A DNA stretch of 64,000 nt from JBNNGK01 sp050268245 (GTDB taxonomy: Bacteria > Pseudomonadota > Gammaproteobacteria > Enterobacterales > Enterobacteriaceae), in NCBI RefSeq assembly GCF_050268245.1, contig NZ_JBNNGK010000010.1, forward strand, positions 1 through 64,000, read 5' to 3'. This document shows positions 17,392 to 26,916 of the stretch, piece by piece. The notes beneath the pieces were generated by a model. That model was given only the letters and a program-made list of their open reading frames with translations. It was not told where the DNA came from and searched no databases. The translations under genes and the position numbers were made by a program. The number at the start of each line of letters is the position of its first letter. Positions within the stretch are counted from its first letter, which is position 1.

Positions 17392-18714
17392 TTACAGCGC
17401 CTTGTGGCGAGTTTCTTTCATCAAGAGCAGGGCGATCAGCGTCAGCGTGGCCATTGCTGCCAGATACATCCCGACGTAAAACAGGCCGTAATTGGCATTC
17501 AGCCAGGTGGCGATATAAGGCGCAACTGAGGCTCCGAGAATCGAGGCGACGTTATACGAGAAAGATGCGCCGGTATAACGGACTTCGGTCGGAAACAGTT
17601 CGGGCAGCAGTGCGCCCATCGGGCCAAAGGTCAACCCCATAATGCTCAAGCCACACAGCAGGAACGCCATCACCAGTGCCTGATTGCCTGAACCGAGCAT
17701 CACCGGGAACAGGAAGGAAAAACCGATCATCAGCAGGGTAATCACGATCATCGTCTTACGGCGACCAAACGCATCGGCCAGCAGCCCAGCGATCGGCACC
17801 ATCACTCCGAAACCAATGACCGCGAGCATCAGCATCCACAGGAAACTTTCACGCGCGTAGCCTAACCCCAACGGTTGTGCTGTGGTGCCGTAGGTCATTG
17901 AGTACACGGTCATCAGGTAGAACAGGGTATAGGTCGCCAGCATGATGAACGTACCTAAAATGGTCACCTTCATATGCTTGCTTAACAGCGTACCGAGCGG
18001 AATTTTCACCTGCTTGCCCGCTTTGGCGGCTTTGGCGAACACCGGCGTTTCATGCAGCGAAACGCGCACGTATAAGCCTATCAGCACTAAAACGGCGGAC
18101 AGGATAAACGGCACGCGCCAGCCCCACGTCATGAATTGCTGGTCGGTCAGTAACCAAGAGAGCAGCAGGAAAGTGCCGTTGGCGAAGAAGAAGCCGATGG
18201 GAGCGCCAAGCTGTGGGAATGAGCCATACAACGCCCGTTTGCGCGGCGGCGCGTTCTCGGTGGCTAAGAGCGCAGCCCCTCCCCATTCACCACCCAGCCC
18301 CAGCCCTTGGCCAAAACGCGCCAGAGCCAGCAGGATGGGGGCGAGAATGCCAATGGTTTCATAACTGGGCAGCAGGCCGATCATCACGGTGGAAATCCCC
18401 ATCGTCAGCAGCGACGCGACCAGCGTTACCTTACGGCCAACGCGATCGCCGAAGTGGCCAAATAAGGCCGAACCGATTGGGCGTGCGACAAAGGCGACGG
18501 CGAAGGTGGCGAGCGATTGCAGCGTGGCCGTGGTCGGATCGCCTTGTGGGAAGAAAATGTGCGGGAAGACCAATACCGCCGCGGTGGCATAGATATAAAA
18601 ATCAAAGAATTCGATAGCGGTGCCGACCAATGAAGCGACCAGCACTTTTCCCCGGGAATTAATTGGTGTGGACGCATCGTTAGCGTCGATAGATGGTGCG
18701 ATGGTGGCTTGCAT
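17392..18714 (-). CDS. yhjE: YhjE, MFS metabolite:H+ symporter family
   Basis: A 440-residue MFS protein with about 12 TM segments, close to E. coli YhjE along its whole length (for example ARFGQGLGLGGEWGGAALLA and LLPELFPTEVRYTGASFSYN). The MHS signatures GHFGDRVGRK and LADAFGRRKTM are intact. Related carriers move betaine, citrate or other carboxylates; the physiological substrate of YhjE is not established. The ribosome site is weak (AAGAAATAACT). It is followed upstream by yhjD in the same orientation, as in E. coli. Confidence 0.95.
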   Translation of the reverse strand: MQATIAPSIDANDASTPINSRGKVLVASLVGTAIEFFDFYIYATAAVLVFPHIFFPQGDPTTATLQSLATFAVAFVARPIGSALFGHFGDRVGRKVTLVASLLTMGISTVMIGLLPSYETIGILAPILLALARFGQGLGLGGEWGGAALLATENAPPRKRALYGSFPQLGAPIGFFFANGTFLLLSWLLTDQQFMTWGWRVPFILSAVLVLIGLYVRVSLHETPVFAKAAKAGKQVKIPLGTLLSKHMKVTILGTFIMLATYTLFYLMTVYSMTYGTTAQPLGLGYARESFLWMLMLAVIGFGVMVPIAGLLADAFGRRKTMIVITLLMIGFSFLFPVMLGSGNQALVMAFLLCGLSIMGLTFGPMGALLPELFPTEVRYTGASFSYNVASILGASVAPYIATWLNANYGLFYVGMYLAAMATLTLIALLLMKETRHKAL

Positions 18715-19052
18715 AGTTATTTCTTATAGTTTCATTATGTAAAAAGCCATCTTAGTCACAGCAAAATACCTTTTCAACGGTACAACTTTGTACTCTGCGG
18801 CAGGTAAGATGTTAATAAGACTAATGTTTTATTATGTCGCCCATCTGTAGTGTTAAACGTGGAAAATTAGCTATCTGGCAGTGATAATCGCTGGAAAAGC
18901 GTTAAATAAAAGTTACGAGGTGGTTTGTTATGCTGGTTTTGCGTGAGGGGACAATAGCTTCTGGTTGGTTATGCTGCTTTTGTGATTATATTTTGAAATA
19001 AAAAACCGGCCTTGAGTTTAAGGCCGGTATATTGCGTTGCGATTGGGGAGCG
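18715..19052. other. intergenic region yhjD-yhjE
   Basis: This 338-bp spacer holds the yhjD terminator at its right end and presumably the yhjE promoter at its left. No ORF, RNA gene or repeat stands out otherwise. Confidence 0.5.
18999..19029 (-). terminator. yhjD terminator
   Basis: On the minus strand the stem ACCGGCCTT-AAACTC-AAGGCCGGT is followed by TTTTTTAT. It lies 24 bp after the yhjD stop. Confidence 0.9.
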
Positions 19053-20060
19053 CTATTGCTGTGACGGCAGCGTTTTATCTTCTTTATACTGCGCCGTTGC
19101 GATCCATGCGGCGCAAAACAGCGTGAGACGCGCAAAGAAGTAGAAAAACGCCATCAGACCAATGACCGATCCAAATGCGGCGCCGGAAGGTGATTTCGCG
19201 ACCTGCGGTAGCGTCATCGTCATCACAAACTTAATCACTTCAAAGCCGATGGCCGCCATTAAGGTACCGCGAAACAGCGCTTTTTTCTTCGGCTTATGGC
19301 GCGGCAACATCCAAAATATCCATAGGAAAAGAAGATAGTTGGCGAAGATTGAAATAGACAGCGCGATCAGCGTTAGCGCCGGTCGTAACCACTCAATGCC
19401 GTCTAAGCCTAACGCACGAACGATGGCGGCTTGCGCAGAGCCGGCAATGGACGTTAGTGAGAGGGTAATAATCAACGCCACCACCAGACCAATCAACGAC
19501 ACAAAGTCGCGCGTGTATTTGAAATATATTTTCTCTTGATCCTGCGGATTACGTTCCCAGACATCGCGTGATTGAGCGCGAATAGCTTCACGCAGGTTGC
19601 CCATCCAACAGATACCGGAATACAGCGCCAGTGCTAAACCGGTCAGTCCAACGGTGGTGCGCTGCTGGATGGCCGTATTGACGGTGTTTTTGAGCGTGTT
19701 GGCTAACGTGGGATCGCTGATGCTGCTGACCATGCGGTTGATGAGCTCGGCCAATAAATCAGGATTGGAGGCCAATACAAAACCAACGGCAGCGAAAGAG
19801 ACCATCAGAATTGGGATCAGCGACAAAAATGAGAAATAGGTAATTGCCGCGCCAAACTGGCTGCCAAGACGATCGTTAAAGCGTTCGACGGCGCGCAAAA
19901 GATGGGCGATGGTTGGCCAGGCTTTGATGCGCTCAAGGAGACGGGAAAACCCGGAGATGCCCTTATCAATGTGCTGATTGCCGGTTTTGATGCCGTTCTG
20001 CGGCTGTGCAGACGTTTCACTGTCGGGCTGACGGGGTTCTTTATCTGATCCTATTGGCAT
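19053..20060 (-). CDS. yhjD: YhjD inner-membrane protein (YihY family)
   Basis: A 335-residue polytopic inner-membrane protein with a hydrophilic N-terminus of about 70 residues, then five to six TM segments, of the YihY/BrkB family. E. coli YhjD has been linked genetically to lipid A precursor export, since a yhjD mutation suppresses loss of Kdo; its direct activity is unsettled. The block FGAAITYFSFLSLIPILMVS and the C-terminal GLMAFFYFFARLTLFCAAW are typical. It sits upstream of yhjE in the same orientation, as in E. coli. Confidence 0.92.
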   Translation of the reverse strand: MPIGSDKEPRQPDSETSAQPQNGIKTGNQHIDKGISGFSRLLERIKAWPTIAHLLRAVERFNDRLGSQFGAAITYFSFLSLIPILMVSFAAVGFVLASNPDLLAELINRMVSSISDPTLANTLKNTVNTAIQQRTTVGLTGLALALYSGICWMGNLREAIRAQSRDVWERNPQDQEKIYFKYTRDFVSLIGLVVALIITLSLTSIAGSAQAAIVRALGLDGIEWLRPALTLIALSISIFANYLLFLWIFWMLPRHKPKKKALFRGTLMAAIGFEVIKFVMTMTLPQVAKSPSGAAFGSVIGLMAFFYFFARLTLFCAAWIATAQYKEDKTLPSQQ

Positions 20061-20404
20061 TACGTCACGACTTCCTTAACGATAAAAAGAGTGTACGCCA
20101 TTGATTATAACTAAATCGCCTGATGATTTGGTCATTGCTGTGGCGAATAGGGGGATTTCTTAGATTAAGCACCTAACTCACTCACACCCATACCCTTAAT
20201 GTTGAGCATAGGGGTAATAATCCGATTCGATGTATTTATATGGTCGATTTTTTTTACTGGATCATCACCAAATTTTATCTATTTCAAGGCATAGAAAGCG
20301 TTTACTCATGGTGTGGCGTGGTGGTTTCTCACATCGACGCCGGACTACAGCCGTAGGGGCTGGTGCGTTTTCATTTGCTATTGATCGTAAAATTGGAAGG
20401 TCCT
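20061..20404. promoter_or_regulatory. divergent yhjD-rpfF spacer
   Basis: A 344-bp spacer that must hold both promoters. A loose inverted repeat TACCC...GGGTA occurs near 20193-20217. No other structure could be supported. Confidence 0.4.
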
Positions 20405-21271
20405 ATGACACTACTTAATCACCCAACCTGTCGCCCGTTTACTGAAGCGGGAAACCTGTCGCAGATTTCGGCCTTTTATGAAGAAGGACGCAACATTATG
20501 TGGATGTTGCTGCGCGCAGAGCCGCGACCGTGTTTCAATCAGGCGTTAATCGAAGACATTATGGCGTTGGCTCAGGCGGCTAAAGAGTCGTCGTTAACAT
20601 TTGATTTCTGGGTTACCGGCTCGCTGGTGCCCAACATGTTTAACGTGGGGGGCGATCTCCACTTCTTCGCTGAATCGATCAAAAATCGTAACCGCGCCGC
20701 GATGACGGCATATGCGCGCGCCTGCATCGATTGCGTACACGCTGCTGCGCGCGGGTTTGATACCGGAGCAGTGAGTATCGCGATGGTTGAAGGGAGCGCG
20801 CTAGGCGGCGGTTTTGAGGCGGCGCTGGCGCATCATTTTGTGTTGGCACAAAACAACGCGCGTATGGGTTTTCCAGAAATTGCCTTTAACCTGTTTCCGG
20901 GTATGGGCGGATATTCATTGGTTGCGCGTAAAGCCGGTATGCGGTTGGCGGAAGAGTTGATTTGGCGCGGTGAAGCGCATACGGCGGAATGGTTTGAAAG
21001 CCGTGGGCTGGTCGATAGACTGTTTCAACCGGGCGAAGGTTATAGGGCGACGCGTACGTTTATCGATACCATTCGGCCAAAACTGAATGGCATGCGCGCT
21101 ATGCTGCGCGCGCGTCAGCGCGTATTACAACTGACGCGCTCGGAGCTGATGGATATCACCGAAGATTGGGTGCAGGCGGCATTTACTCTTGAACCAAAGG
21201 ATCGCGAATATATTGAACGTTTGGTGATGCTACAAGATCGCCATACGCAAAACTTACGCCGCGTAGGTTAA
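20405..21271 (+). CDS. rpfF: RpfF, diffusible signal factor (cis-2-enoic acid) synthase
   Basis: A 288-residue crotonase-fold enzyme. RpfF acts on acyl-ACP by dehydration and thioester hydrolysis to release cis-2-unsaturated fatty acids used as quorum signals. The two catalytic glutamates are visible as Glu138 (GGGFEAAL) and Glu158 (FPEIAFNLF), with the same 20-residue spacing as Glu141/Glu161 of Xanthomonas RpfF. The ATG at 20405 has GGAAGG upstream; a longer frame has no support. It converges on rpfR, leaving a 16-bp gap, which is the usual rpfF/rpfR pairing. Confidence 0.93.
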   Translation: MTLLNHPTCRPFTEAGNLSQISAFYEEGRNIMWMLLRAEPRPCFNQALIEDIMALAQAAKESSLTFDFWVTGSLVPNMFNVGGDLHFFAESIKNRNRAAMTAYARACIDCVHAAARGFDTGAVSIAMVEGSALGGGFEAALAHHFVLAQNNARMGFPEIAFNLFPGMGGYSLVARKAGMRLAEELIWRGEAHTAEWFESRGLVDRLFQPGEGYRATRTFIDTIRPKLNGMRAMLRARQRVLQLTRSELMDITEDWVQAAFTLEPKDREYIERLVMLQDRHTQNLRRVG

Positions 21272-21287
21272 TCATCGTTTGCCCGCA

Positions 21288-23282
21288 CTACAGCGATGCT
21301 GGGTGCGGGCGGTAATGCTGCAACCAGTGCTCCAGTTGAAGCGGTAGCATGGGATGGGCAAACAAAAATCCCTGTTTTTCGTCGACGCCTACACCATCAA
21401 GGAATTGATTTTCACTCTCTGTTTCAACGCCTTCGGCAATGACGCGAAATTGTAAGGCTTCGGCCGCCGCCACAATAGCGCGTACCAACGATTGTGATAC
21501 CGGATCCCGATTCACGCCGCGCACGAAGCTTTTATCCAGTTTAATAGCATCCAACGGTATACGTGCCAGTTGTGCCAATGAAGAGTAACCGGTACCGAAA
21601 TCATCAAGATGCACCTGAGCACCCAGTTGCCGCAGTTGCGTGATGAGTGCGCGAACGCGGTCTTCATCTTCGATCAGGCTACTTTCCGTCAGTTCAAAAT
21701 CCAGCGGGCAGGCGGTAAACTGATGTTCTTGCAATACCTGCAGCAGCGCGTCCACCACCGAATCATCCACCAGTTGCCGGGCAGAAAGGTTGACGGCCAC
21801 GCGCAGATTGATGCCTTGCCGTTGCCAATCGGCGGCCTGTTTCGCGGCAGTCTTCAATACCCATTGGCCCAGAGGAGCGATCAAACCGGATTCTTCAGCG
21901 TAAGAAATAAACTGTAACGGTGGAATCAGCCCACGTTCCGGTGAATCCCAACGAACCAGCGCCTCGACGCTATGCGCCTCACCACTGTGTGCATTGATTT
22001 TCGGTTGGTAATACACCACCAGTTGATTTTGCTCCAAGCCTTTGCGCAAATTAGTGTCGAGCCACATATATTCTGCGACGCGTTTGTTCATCTCTGGAGA
22101 AAACACGCTAAATGTGCGCTTGCCTAACTCTTTGGCAACGTACATGGCGGTATCGGCGTTGCGGATTAGGCTGTCAAGATCGCATCCGTGCTCGGGGCAG
22201 ATCGCAATGCCAATCGAACACCCGGTATACACCTCGATCAAACCAATGCGGAACGGCGTTTGCAACCGTTCGATAATCCGCCGCGCTAATTCCTGCAACA
22301 TAACGCGATCGGCATCGTAGACCAGCACCAAAAACTCGTCGCCGCCCAGCCGGGCCAGCACTTCGCCGTGGTTCAGACAACTGAGGATGGCCAGAGAGAC
22401 ATCGACCAGTAAGCGGTCACCAAACATATGACCATAGGCGTCATTCACTTTTTTGAAGTTATCGAGATCAAGATACACCAGCCCCACGTTATTTGAGCCT
22501 CGCTGGTCAATGGCTTGGGTGATCTTGTCTTGAATGGCATTGCGGTTAGGCAGGCCGGTAATGATGTCGGTATTGGCCAGCACCCGTAATCGTTCTTGTG
22601 CACGCCGCTCTTCGGTGATGTCGGTGCCCGAACAGATCAAAAAGACTTCGTTTTTACCACTGCCGCTGTGGACGAATTTATTGCGGAACAGAAACAGACG
22701 CTCACCTTTGACGGTTTTTATCCAGCGTTCAACTTCATACGATGAGCCATTTTTGAAGAACCCAGCAATATTCTGGCGCGAGGCGGCGGCTTCCTCCGGG
22801 CTCATAAATAGCTGAAACACATTTTTGCCGATCACATCCTGCTCACGCAGGCCGGTATACTCTTCACTGAGGCGATTGAAGCGCTGAATACGGCCATGCT
22901 GATCGACAATCACAATCACCGAATTGGCTTCTGACACCACCTGTTCGGCAAATGACAAGCCATGCACCAGATCGCGCGCGACGGCTTTGGTATCGGTATA
23001 GGCGGAAGCGGTGCCTGCCCATTCATGCTTATTAACCCGTCGCCCCACCAGATGCAAATGGATAGGTTCGCCAGATAGCGGGATAGCGAGATCCAAACTG
23101 CTGGTCACCCCGGTCAGACGACGGATCTTGGCTGCCTGCATCGCGTTCAGCTCAACCGCGAGATAGGTTTTGCCTTTGACTGCCGTCAGTTCCAAGGCAT
23201 TGCTGTCGAAAGCCAGTCGCCAATAGGGGCTGCTGGTGCCAAATAGGGTATGAAGGCGCTGTGGGCCAGGATCTGCAAACAT
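21288..23282 (-). CDS. rpfR: RpfR, DSF receptor with PAS-GGDEF-EAL domains
   Basis: A 664-residue cytoplasmic c-di-GMP enzyme. Order: N-terminal domain 1-95, the region that in RpfR binds RpfF; PAS about 105-220, the DSF-binding domain; GGDEF about 235-390 with GGDEF at 313-317; EAL about 405-655 with EAL at 440-442 and the DDFGTGYSSL motif. In Burkholderia and Cronobacter, DSF binding to the PAS domain stimulates phosphodiesterase activity and lowers c-di-GMP, affecting biofilm and virulence. E. coli PdeR (YciR) is a relative but is not paired with rpfF. The adjacent rpfF supports the RpfR assignment. Confidence 0.92.
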   Translation of the reverse strand: MFADPGPQRLHTLFGTSSPYWRLAFDSNALELTAVKGKTYLAVELNAMQAAKIRRLTGVTSSLDLAIPLSGEPIHLHLVGRRVNKHEWAGTASAYTDTKAVARDLVHGLSFAEQVVSEANSVIVIVDQHGRIQRFNRLSEEYTGLREQDVIGKNVFQLFMSPEEAAASRQNIAGFFKNGSSYEVERWIKTVKGERLFLFRNKFVHSGSGKNEVFLICSGTDITEERRAQERLRVLANTDIITGLPNRNAIQDKITQAIDQRGSNNVGLVYLDLDNFKKVNDAYGHMFGDRLLVDVSLAILSCLNHGEVLARLGGDEFLVLVYDADRVMLQELARRIIERLQTPFRIGLIEVYTGCSIGIAICPEHGCDLDSLIRNADTAMYVAKELGKRTFSVFSPEMNKRVAEYMWLDTNLRKGLEQNQLVVYYQPKINAHSGEAHSVEALVRWDSPERGLIPPLQFISYAEESGLIAPLGQWVLKTAAKQAADWQRQGINLRVAVNLSARQLVDDSVVDALLQVLQEHQFTACPLDFELTESSLIEDEDRVRALITQLRQLGAQVHLDDFGTGYSSLAQLARIPLDAIKLDKSFVRGVNRDPVSQSLVRAIVAAAEALQFRVIAEGVETESENQFLDGVGVDEKQGFLFAHPMLPLQLEHWLQHYRPHPASL

Positions 23283-23772
23283 GGTGTATCCTCAAAAGGG
23301 CATCAGCAGTGTTGGGCATGCGGGTATCATCATATAACATGCTTTTTAACGTAGATTAACGGTTTATTAAAACCATTATAGATACGTTGCGTTTTTTTGG
23401 CCGACACGGTGGTTGCTCGCCATATGCCTATAAATGTCGGAAGACAATGCAATTATGGGGGAAGTTCATGTTTGGCTGAGTTTCCAGTATGGGATAATTT
23501 GCTAAGGTTGTGATAAATTATAATCACGGTATGAAAAGATAAAATACTCGGCATCAGGTAAAAAACAGCCCCTTCGTCACTAAAGTTTTCGTTATTTAAA
23601 CGCATTCTTCATTATTTTCTCACAATTGGATAATTATCCTTGTTGGCGTTTTAAAAAGTTTACATTCCATCGCATTACTATAAATTTTTAAGCCTATTAT
23701 TATCTCCGACGACAGGATACCTCTGCTAAATACGGCATTCCTGATGATGAATTAACTTTAAGGAAATACAAT
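23283..23772. promoter_or_regulatory. divergent rpfR-spy spacer
   Basis: A 490-bp AT-rich region upstream of both genes. Spy is normally controlled by BaeR and CpxR, so their sites are expected near 23600-23760, but I could not assign a convincing CpxR tandem box. No ORF with coding character is visible. Confidence 0.4.
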
Positions 23773-24261
23773 ATGCGTAAATTGACCGCTTTATTTGTTG
23801 CTTCAACTTTGGCCTTGGGTTCTGCATCTATGGCTTTTGCCGCTGAGACGGCGACGCCAGCCGCCGATGGTGCACCGATGAAAATGATGCACCATAAAGG
23901 CCCCGGCAAAGGTGGCCCATTTGCCGGTCTGGAGCTAACCGAGCAGCAACGCCAGCAAATGCGTGACATTATGAAAGAAGCGCACCAAAAACGCGGCATG
24001 GGCATGAAAGAAGAGCGTCAGGCACTGCACAATCTGGTCGCCTCCGACAGCTTCGATGAAGCTAAAGTGAAGGCGCAGATCGATACCATCAGTAAAGCGC
24101 AATCTGAACGTATGTTGGAACGTGTAAAAGCTCAAAATAAAATGTATAACCTGCTCACTCCAGAGCAGAAAAAACAATACAATGAGAACTATCAGAAACG
24201 CGAACAAAAAATGATGAACCATATGGATAAAATGAAAGCGCAAAAAGCCATTGCCGAGTAA
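23773..24261 (+). CDS. spy: Spy, ATP-independent periplasmic chaperone
   Basis: A 162-residue exported protein. The signal peptide (MRKLTALFVASTLALGSASMAFA) is almost identical to that of E. coli Spy, with cleavage after AFA. The mature protein contains LELTEQQRQQMRDIMKEA and a later YNLLTPEQKKQYNENYQKR, the two LTxxQ motifs of the Spy/CpxP family. Spy dimers form a cradle that protects unfolding periplasmic proteins. AAGGA lies 8 nt upstream of the ATG. It is monocistronic with its own terminator. Confidence 0.95.
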   Translation: MRKLTALFVASTLALGSASMAFAAETATPAADGAPMKMMHHKGPGKGGPFAGLELTEQQRQQMRDIMKEAHQKRGMGMKEERQALHNLVASDSFDEAKVKAQIDTISKAQSERMLERVKAQNKMYNLLTPEQKKQYNENYQKREQKMMNHMDKMKAQKAIAE

Positions 24262-24284
24262 TTAATTTCATCGAGCAGCAAATA

Positions 24285-24315
24285 AAAAGGCCAGATTACA
24301 CTCTGGCCTTTTTTG
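24285..24315 (+). terminator. spy terminator
   Basis: The stem AAAAGGCCAGA ... TCTGGCCTTTT with a 6-nt loop and T-run lies 23 bp after the spy stop. The convergent gene ends at 24355. Confidence 0.93.
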
Positions 24316-24354
24316 TTATTTTCCGATCATGATCTCACGCACGCGAAGAATCCA

Positions 24355-25572
24355 TTATTCTGGCAGGGTAATCGCATTGAAATGCGTGATGATGGTTTGT
24401 GCAAATTGCGGATCATTGATGTGATAAGGCGTTTTAATCAGCCGGCGTTTTTCGGTTTGGATCAGCGTACTTTCCAATGAGCGAACAAAAGCGCCCAGAG
24501 CGGCGGGATCCCAAAAGGGTTGTCCTGGCGCATCCAGCGCGGAAACGCCGCCCTCAGGGATCACGAAGCGCACTTCACCTGGGCAAGCATTCAGTTTTTC
24601 ACCGATCCAACGGCCCATGTGCGCGTTTTCTTCGGCGGTGGTGCGCATCAGCGTCACCTGAGTATTGTGATTGTAGACTTGCCGATCGGCATAGCGCGCA
24701 GGCACGGTTTTCGGATGACCAAAATTGATCATGTCTAGCGCGCCACAAGACATCACGCATGGGATACCGGTACGGGCGATTGCACCAAACCGGTCTTCAT
24801 TGCAGGCTAGCACGCCATCGAACAGATAATCGCAGACTTCGGTCGTGGTCAGATCCAAGACTGCGTTCAACAGCAGGCTGTCGATCAGTTTTTCCATGGC
24901 ATGGCCGCCACTGCCGGTGGCATGAAAAACCAGACAATCCCACTGCGATTCGATGGCGGCGGTCACCGCCTGAATGCACGGTGTGGTGACGCCAAACATG
25001 GTCAAACCGGTGGCAGGTTTACTGGCAGACTCATCATCGATACGAAAACGCACGGCACCGGCTATTTGGTGTGCGGCATTGCCTAACACTTTACGTGAAA
25101 TTCGATTTAACCCAGCGATATCGGTGACGGAATACAGCATGGTAATATCGCTGGCGCCGACATACCCGGAGACATCACCAGCGGCCATACTTGAAACCAT
25201 CAGTTTGGGTAGGCCGATTGGCAATTGCTGCATTGCCGGGGTGATGATAGCTGTGCCACCGGAGCCGCCCATGCCAAGCAAGGCTGCGACGTTATGGCGG
25301 GATAACATAAAGCGCTCAAAGGCGATCGCCATCGCGGCAATCGCTTGACCACGATTGGTGCAGAATACGGCTTGCGCCCCATCGGGGTGAAAAGCGGCTA
25401 CGTCGGCCGAAGAAATATCGGCCGGGTAGCGTGCTGGCATGGTGTGTGTGGAAAGATCGACCGTAATGGTGGGTAAACCGAGGTTGTCAATCAAACTACG
25501 CACATACGCCAACTCTTGTCCTTTGGTATCTGCTGTGGTAGCAATATAGACAAAAGCTGGGGCATTTCTCAT
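24355..25572 (-). CDS. UPF0261 / Tm-1-like ATP-binding domain protein
   Basis: A 405-residue protein of the UPF0261 family, related to the N-terminal half of the tomato Tm-1 virus-resistance protein. Recognisable pieces are VYIATTADTKGQELAYV at the N-terminus, GMGGSGGTAI near residue 101, and HATGSGGHAMEKLI near 220. The biochemical role in bacteria is not known. In many genomes it is followed by a TIM-barrel phosphoenolpyruvate-hydrolase-like partner (the other half of Tm-1). None is present here; the downstream neighbour is convergent spy. It is divergent from a TetR-family gene, its probable regulator. Confidence 0.85.
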   Translation of the reverse strand: MRNAPAFVYIATTADTKGQELAYVRSLIDNLGLPTITVDLSTHTMPARYPADISSADVAAFHPDGAQAVFCTNRGQAIAAMAIAFERFMLSRHNVAALLGMGGSGGTAIITPAMQQLPIGLPKLMVSSMAAGDVSGYVGASDITMLYSVTDIAGLNRISRKVLGNAAHQIAGAVRFRIDDESASKPATGLTMFGVTTPCIQAVTAAIESQWDCLVFHATGSGGHAMEKLIDSLLLNAVLDLTTTEVCDYLFDGVLACNEDRFGAIARTGIPCVMSCGALDMINFGHPKTVPARYADRQVYNHNTQVTLMRTTAEENAHMGRWIGEKLNACPGEVRFVIPEGGVSALDAPGQPFWDPAALGAFVRSLESTLIQTEKRRLIKTPYHINDPQFAQTIITHFNAITLPE

Positions 25573-25866
25573 CGTCTGTTCCTGGAAAAGGTTCGGAAGT
25601 TGACCGAACTGTTTGTTTCTAATAATAACTTATTATAAATGTTGGAACCCTGGTGTTGACACAATAAGATACAGCCGACGAATTTGTATACATAATGAGA
25701 CTGTAGTATCATTTATGCAAGCTTAATTTAGTTAAAAGTGAGATTTCCGTCTCATTTTTAACCTTTTTAGTTCGCTTTTGCGCTGCTGGGGGAGCCAGGA
25801 TCCCACCAGTTACGTTATTCATCATGTCTATCCCAGGTGGGATGGCATGAGAAGTGTGAGGTTGAT
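25573..25866. promoter_or_regulatory. divergent spacer upstream of the TetR-like gene, with dyads
   Basis: The 294-bp spacer contains two dyads: GTGAGA-TTTCCG-TCTCAT around 25738-25755, followed by a T-run, and the wider pair ATCCCACC / GGTGGGAT around 25800-25843. Either could be an operator for the adjacent TetR-family protein controlling itself and the divergent Tm-1-like gene. Assignment is by position only. Confidence 0.4.
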
Positions 25867-26493
25867 GTGCCACTATCCGCTTTTCCCGCATCGCGGGACC
25901 AATCTTTAACACATACTCGGGCCAGAACTCGGAAATTGCTGCTTACCAGCGCCATGGAACTGTACGACGGCGGCGTTTTTCCGTCGATTACCGAGCTGGC
26001 GTTACACGCGCAGGTTTCCCGTGCGACCGCCTACCGTTATTTCCCCACGCAAAGCGCTTTGATTACCGCCGTGGTTGCGGAAAGTCTTGGCCCGATCTTG
26101 CAGTGGGAACCACGTGATGACGATGCTTTACTGCGTATCCAACAATTACTGGCATTCGCCTATCCGCAGATGGAACAGCATGAAGGAGCATTGCGTGCCG
26201 CATTACAACTGTCTTTGCAACAATGGGCAAATGCCACGCCGGGTGAGAAGTTTGTGCGTGGGAATCGTAAACGTCTGTTGAAAATTGCCGTGGAGCCGCT
26301 GGAAGATAAATTACCACCGGATTCGTTACAGCGCGTGATACATTCTTTCTCGCTGATTTATGGTTCCGAGGTATTCTTGGTGCTGAAAGATATTTGGGGA
26401 TTGGATATCAAAGGTATTCAGGATGTCACGCAATGGATGGCAAAAGCGATTATTCGTCAAGCGGAAGAAGACGTGCGCAACTGCAAAAAATAG
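25867..26493 (+). CDS. TetR/AcrR-family transcriptional regulator
   Basis: A protein of about 208 residues. The N-terminal helix-turn-helix (TRKLLLTSAMELYDGGVFPS then SITELALHAQVSRATAYRYF) is typical of TetR repressors, and the C-terminal helical domain would bind an unknown ligand. The GTG at 25867 was chosen because GAGGT lies just upstream; an in-frame GTG at 25837 is possible. It probably regulates the divergent UPF0261 gene and itself. Confidence 0.85.
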   Translation: MPLSAFPASRDQSLTHTRARTRKLLLTSAMELYDGGVFPSITELALHAQVSRATAYRYFPTQSALITAVVAESLGPILQWEPRDDDALLRIQQLLAFAYPQMEQHEGALRAALQLSLQQWANATPGEKFVRGNRKRLLKIAVEPLEDKLPPDSLQRVIHSFSLIYGSEVFLVLKDIWGLDIKGIQDVTQWMAKAIIRQAEEDVRNCKK

Positions 26494-26916
26494 CCAGCAG
26501 GATAATCCATTTTTCACGCGTAGGTAGCCGGAAAAGCAGCATGTTTCACTAAATGAATGGCCTATGTTGTTATAACTTTTACTGATATTAATGCTGTTAA
26601 CGACATCCATTGATTAGCCGCAGGGAATAGGTTCTTGCGGCTAGCTGCTGTTTTTTATGATTATAAATCATGTGGTTGAAATTTGTCTTGTTCGGTAATA
26701 AATAAGCCTGCCATCGATATTACGTCGCCTTTCTCATGATAGTGCTCTTCCCATTTTCCATTTTTTTTACTGCCTTATTCCCCTCCACTTTATTTCACGA
26801 AATCTTGACCTATTAGGCGGGATTTTCATTGTTGTGCTTTATTTATTTGGTGTTACACAACGGTGACATACAAAACCAATATAACATTTGCAAACCAACA
26901 ATGGATGGTAACTGGG
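26494..26916. other. intergenic region between the TetR-like gene and the autotransporter
   Basis: A 423-bp AT-rich spacer. It contains a probable terminator at 26615-26656 and, downstream of it, the likely promoter of the autotransporter gene, which I could not place precisely. Confidence 0.45.
26615..26656 (+). terminator. probable terminator downstream of the TetR-like gene
   Basis: The stem TAGCCGCA ... TGCGGCTA with a 13-nt loop is followed after a few bases by TTTTTT at 26651-26656. It lies 120 bp after the stop codon. Confidence 0.5.
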
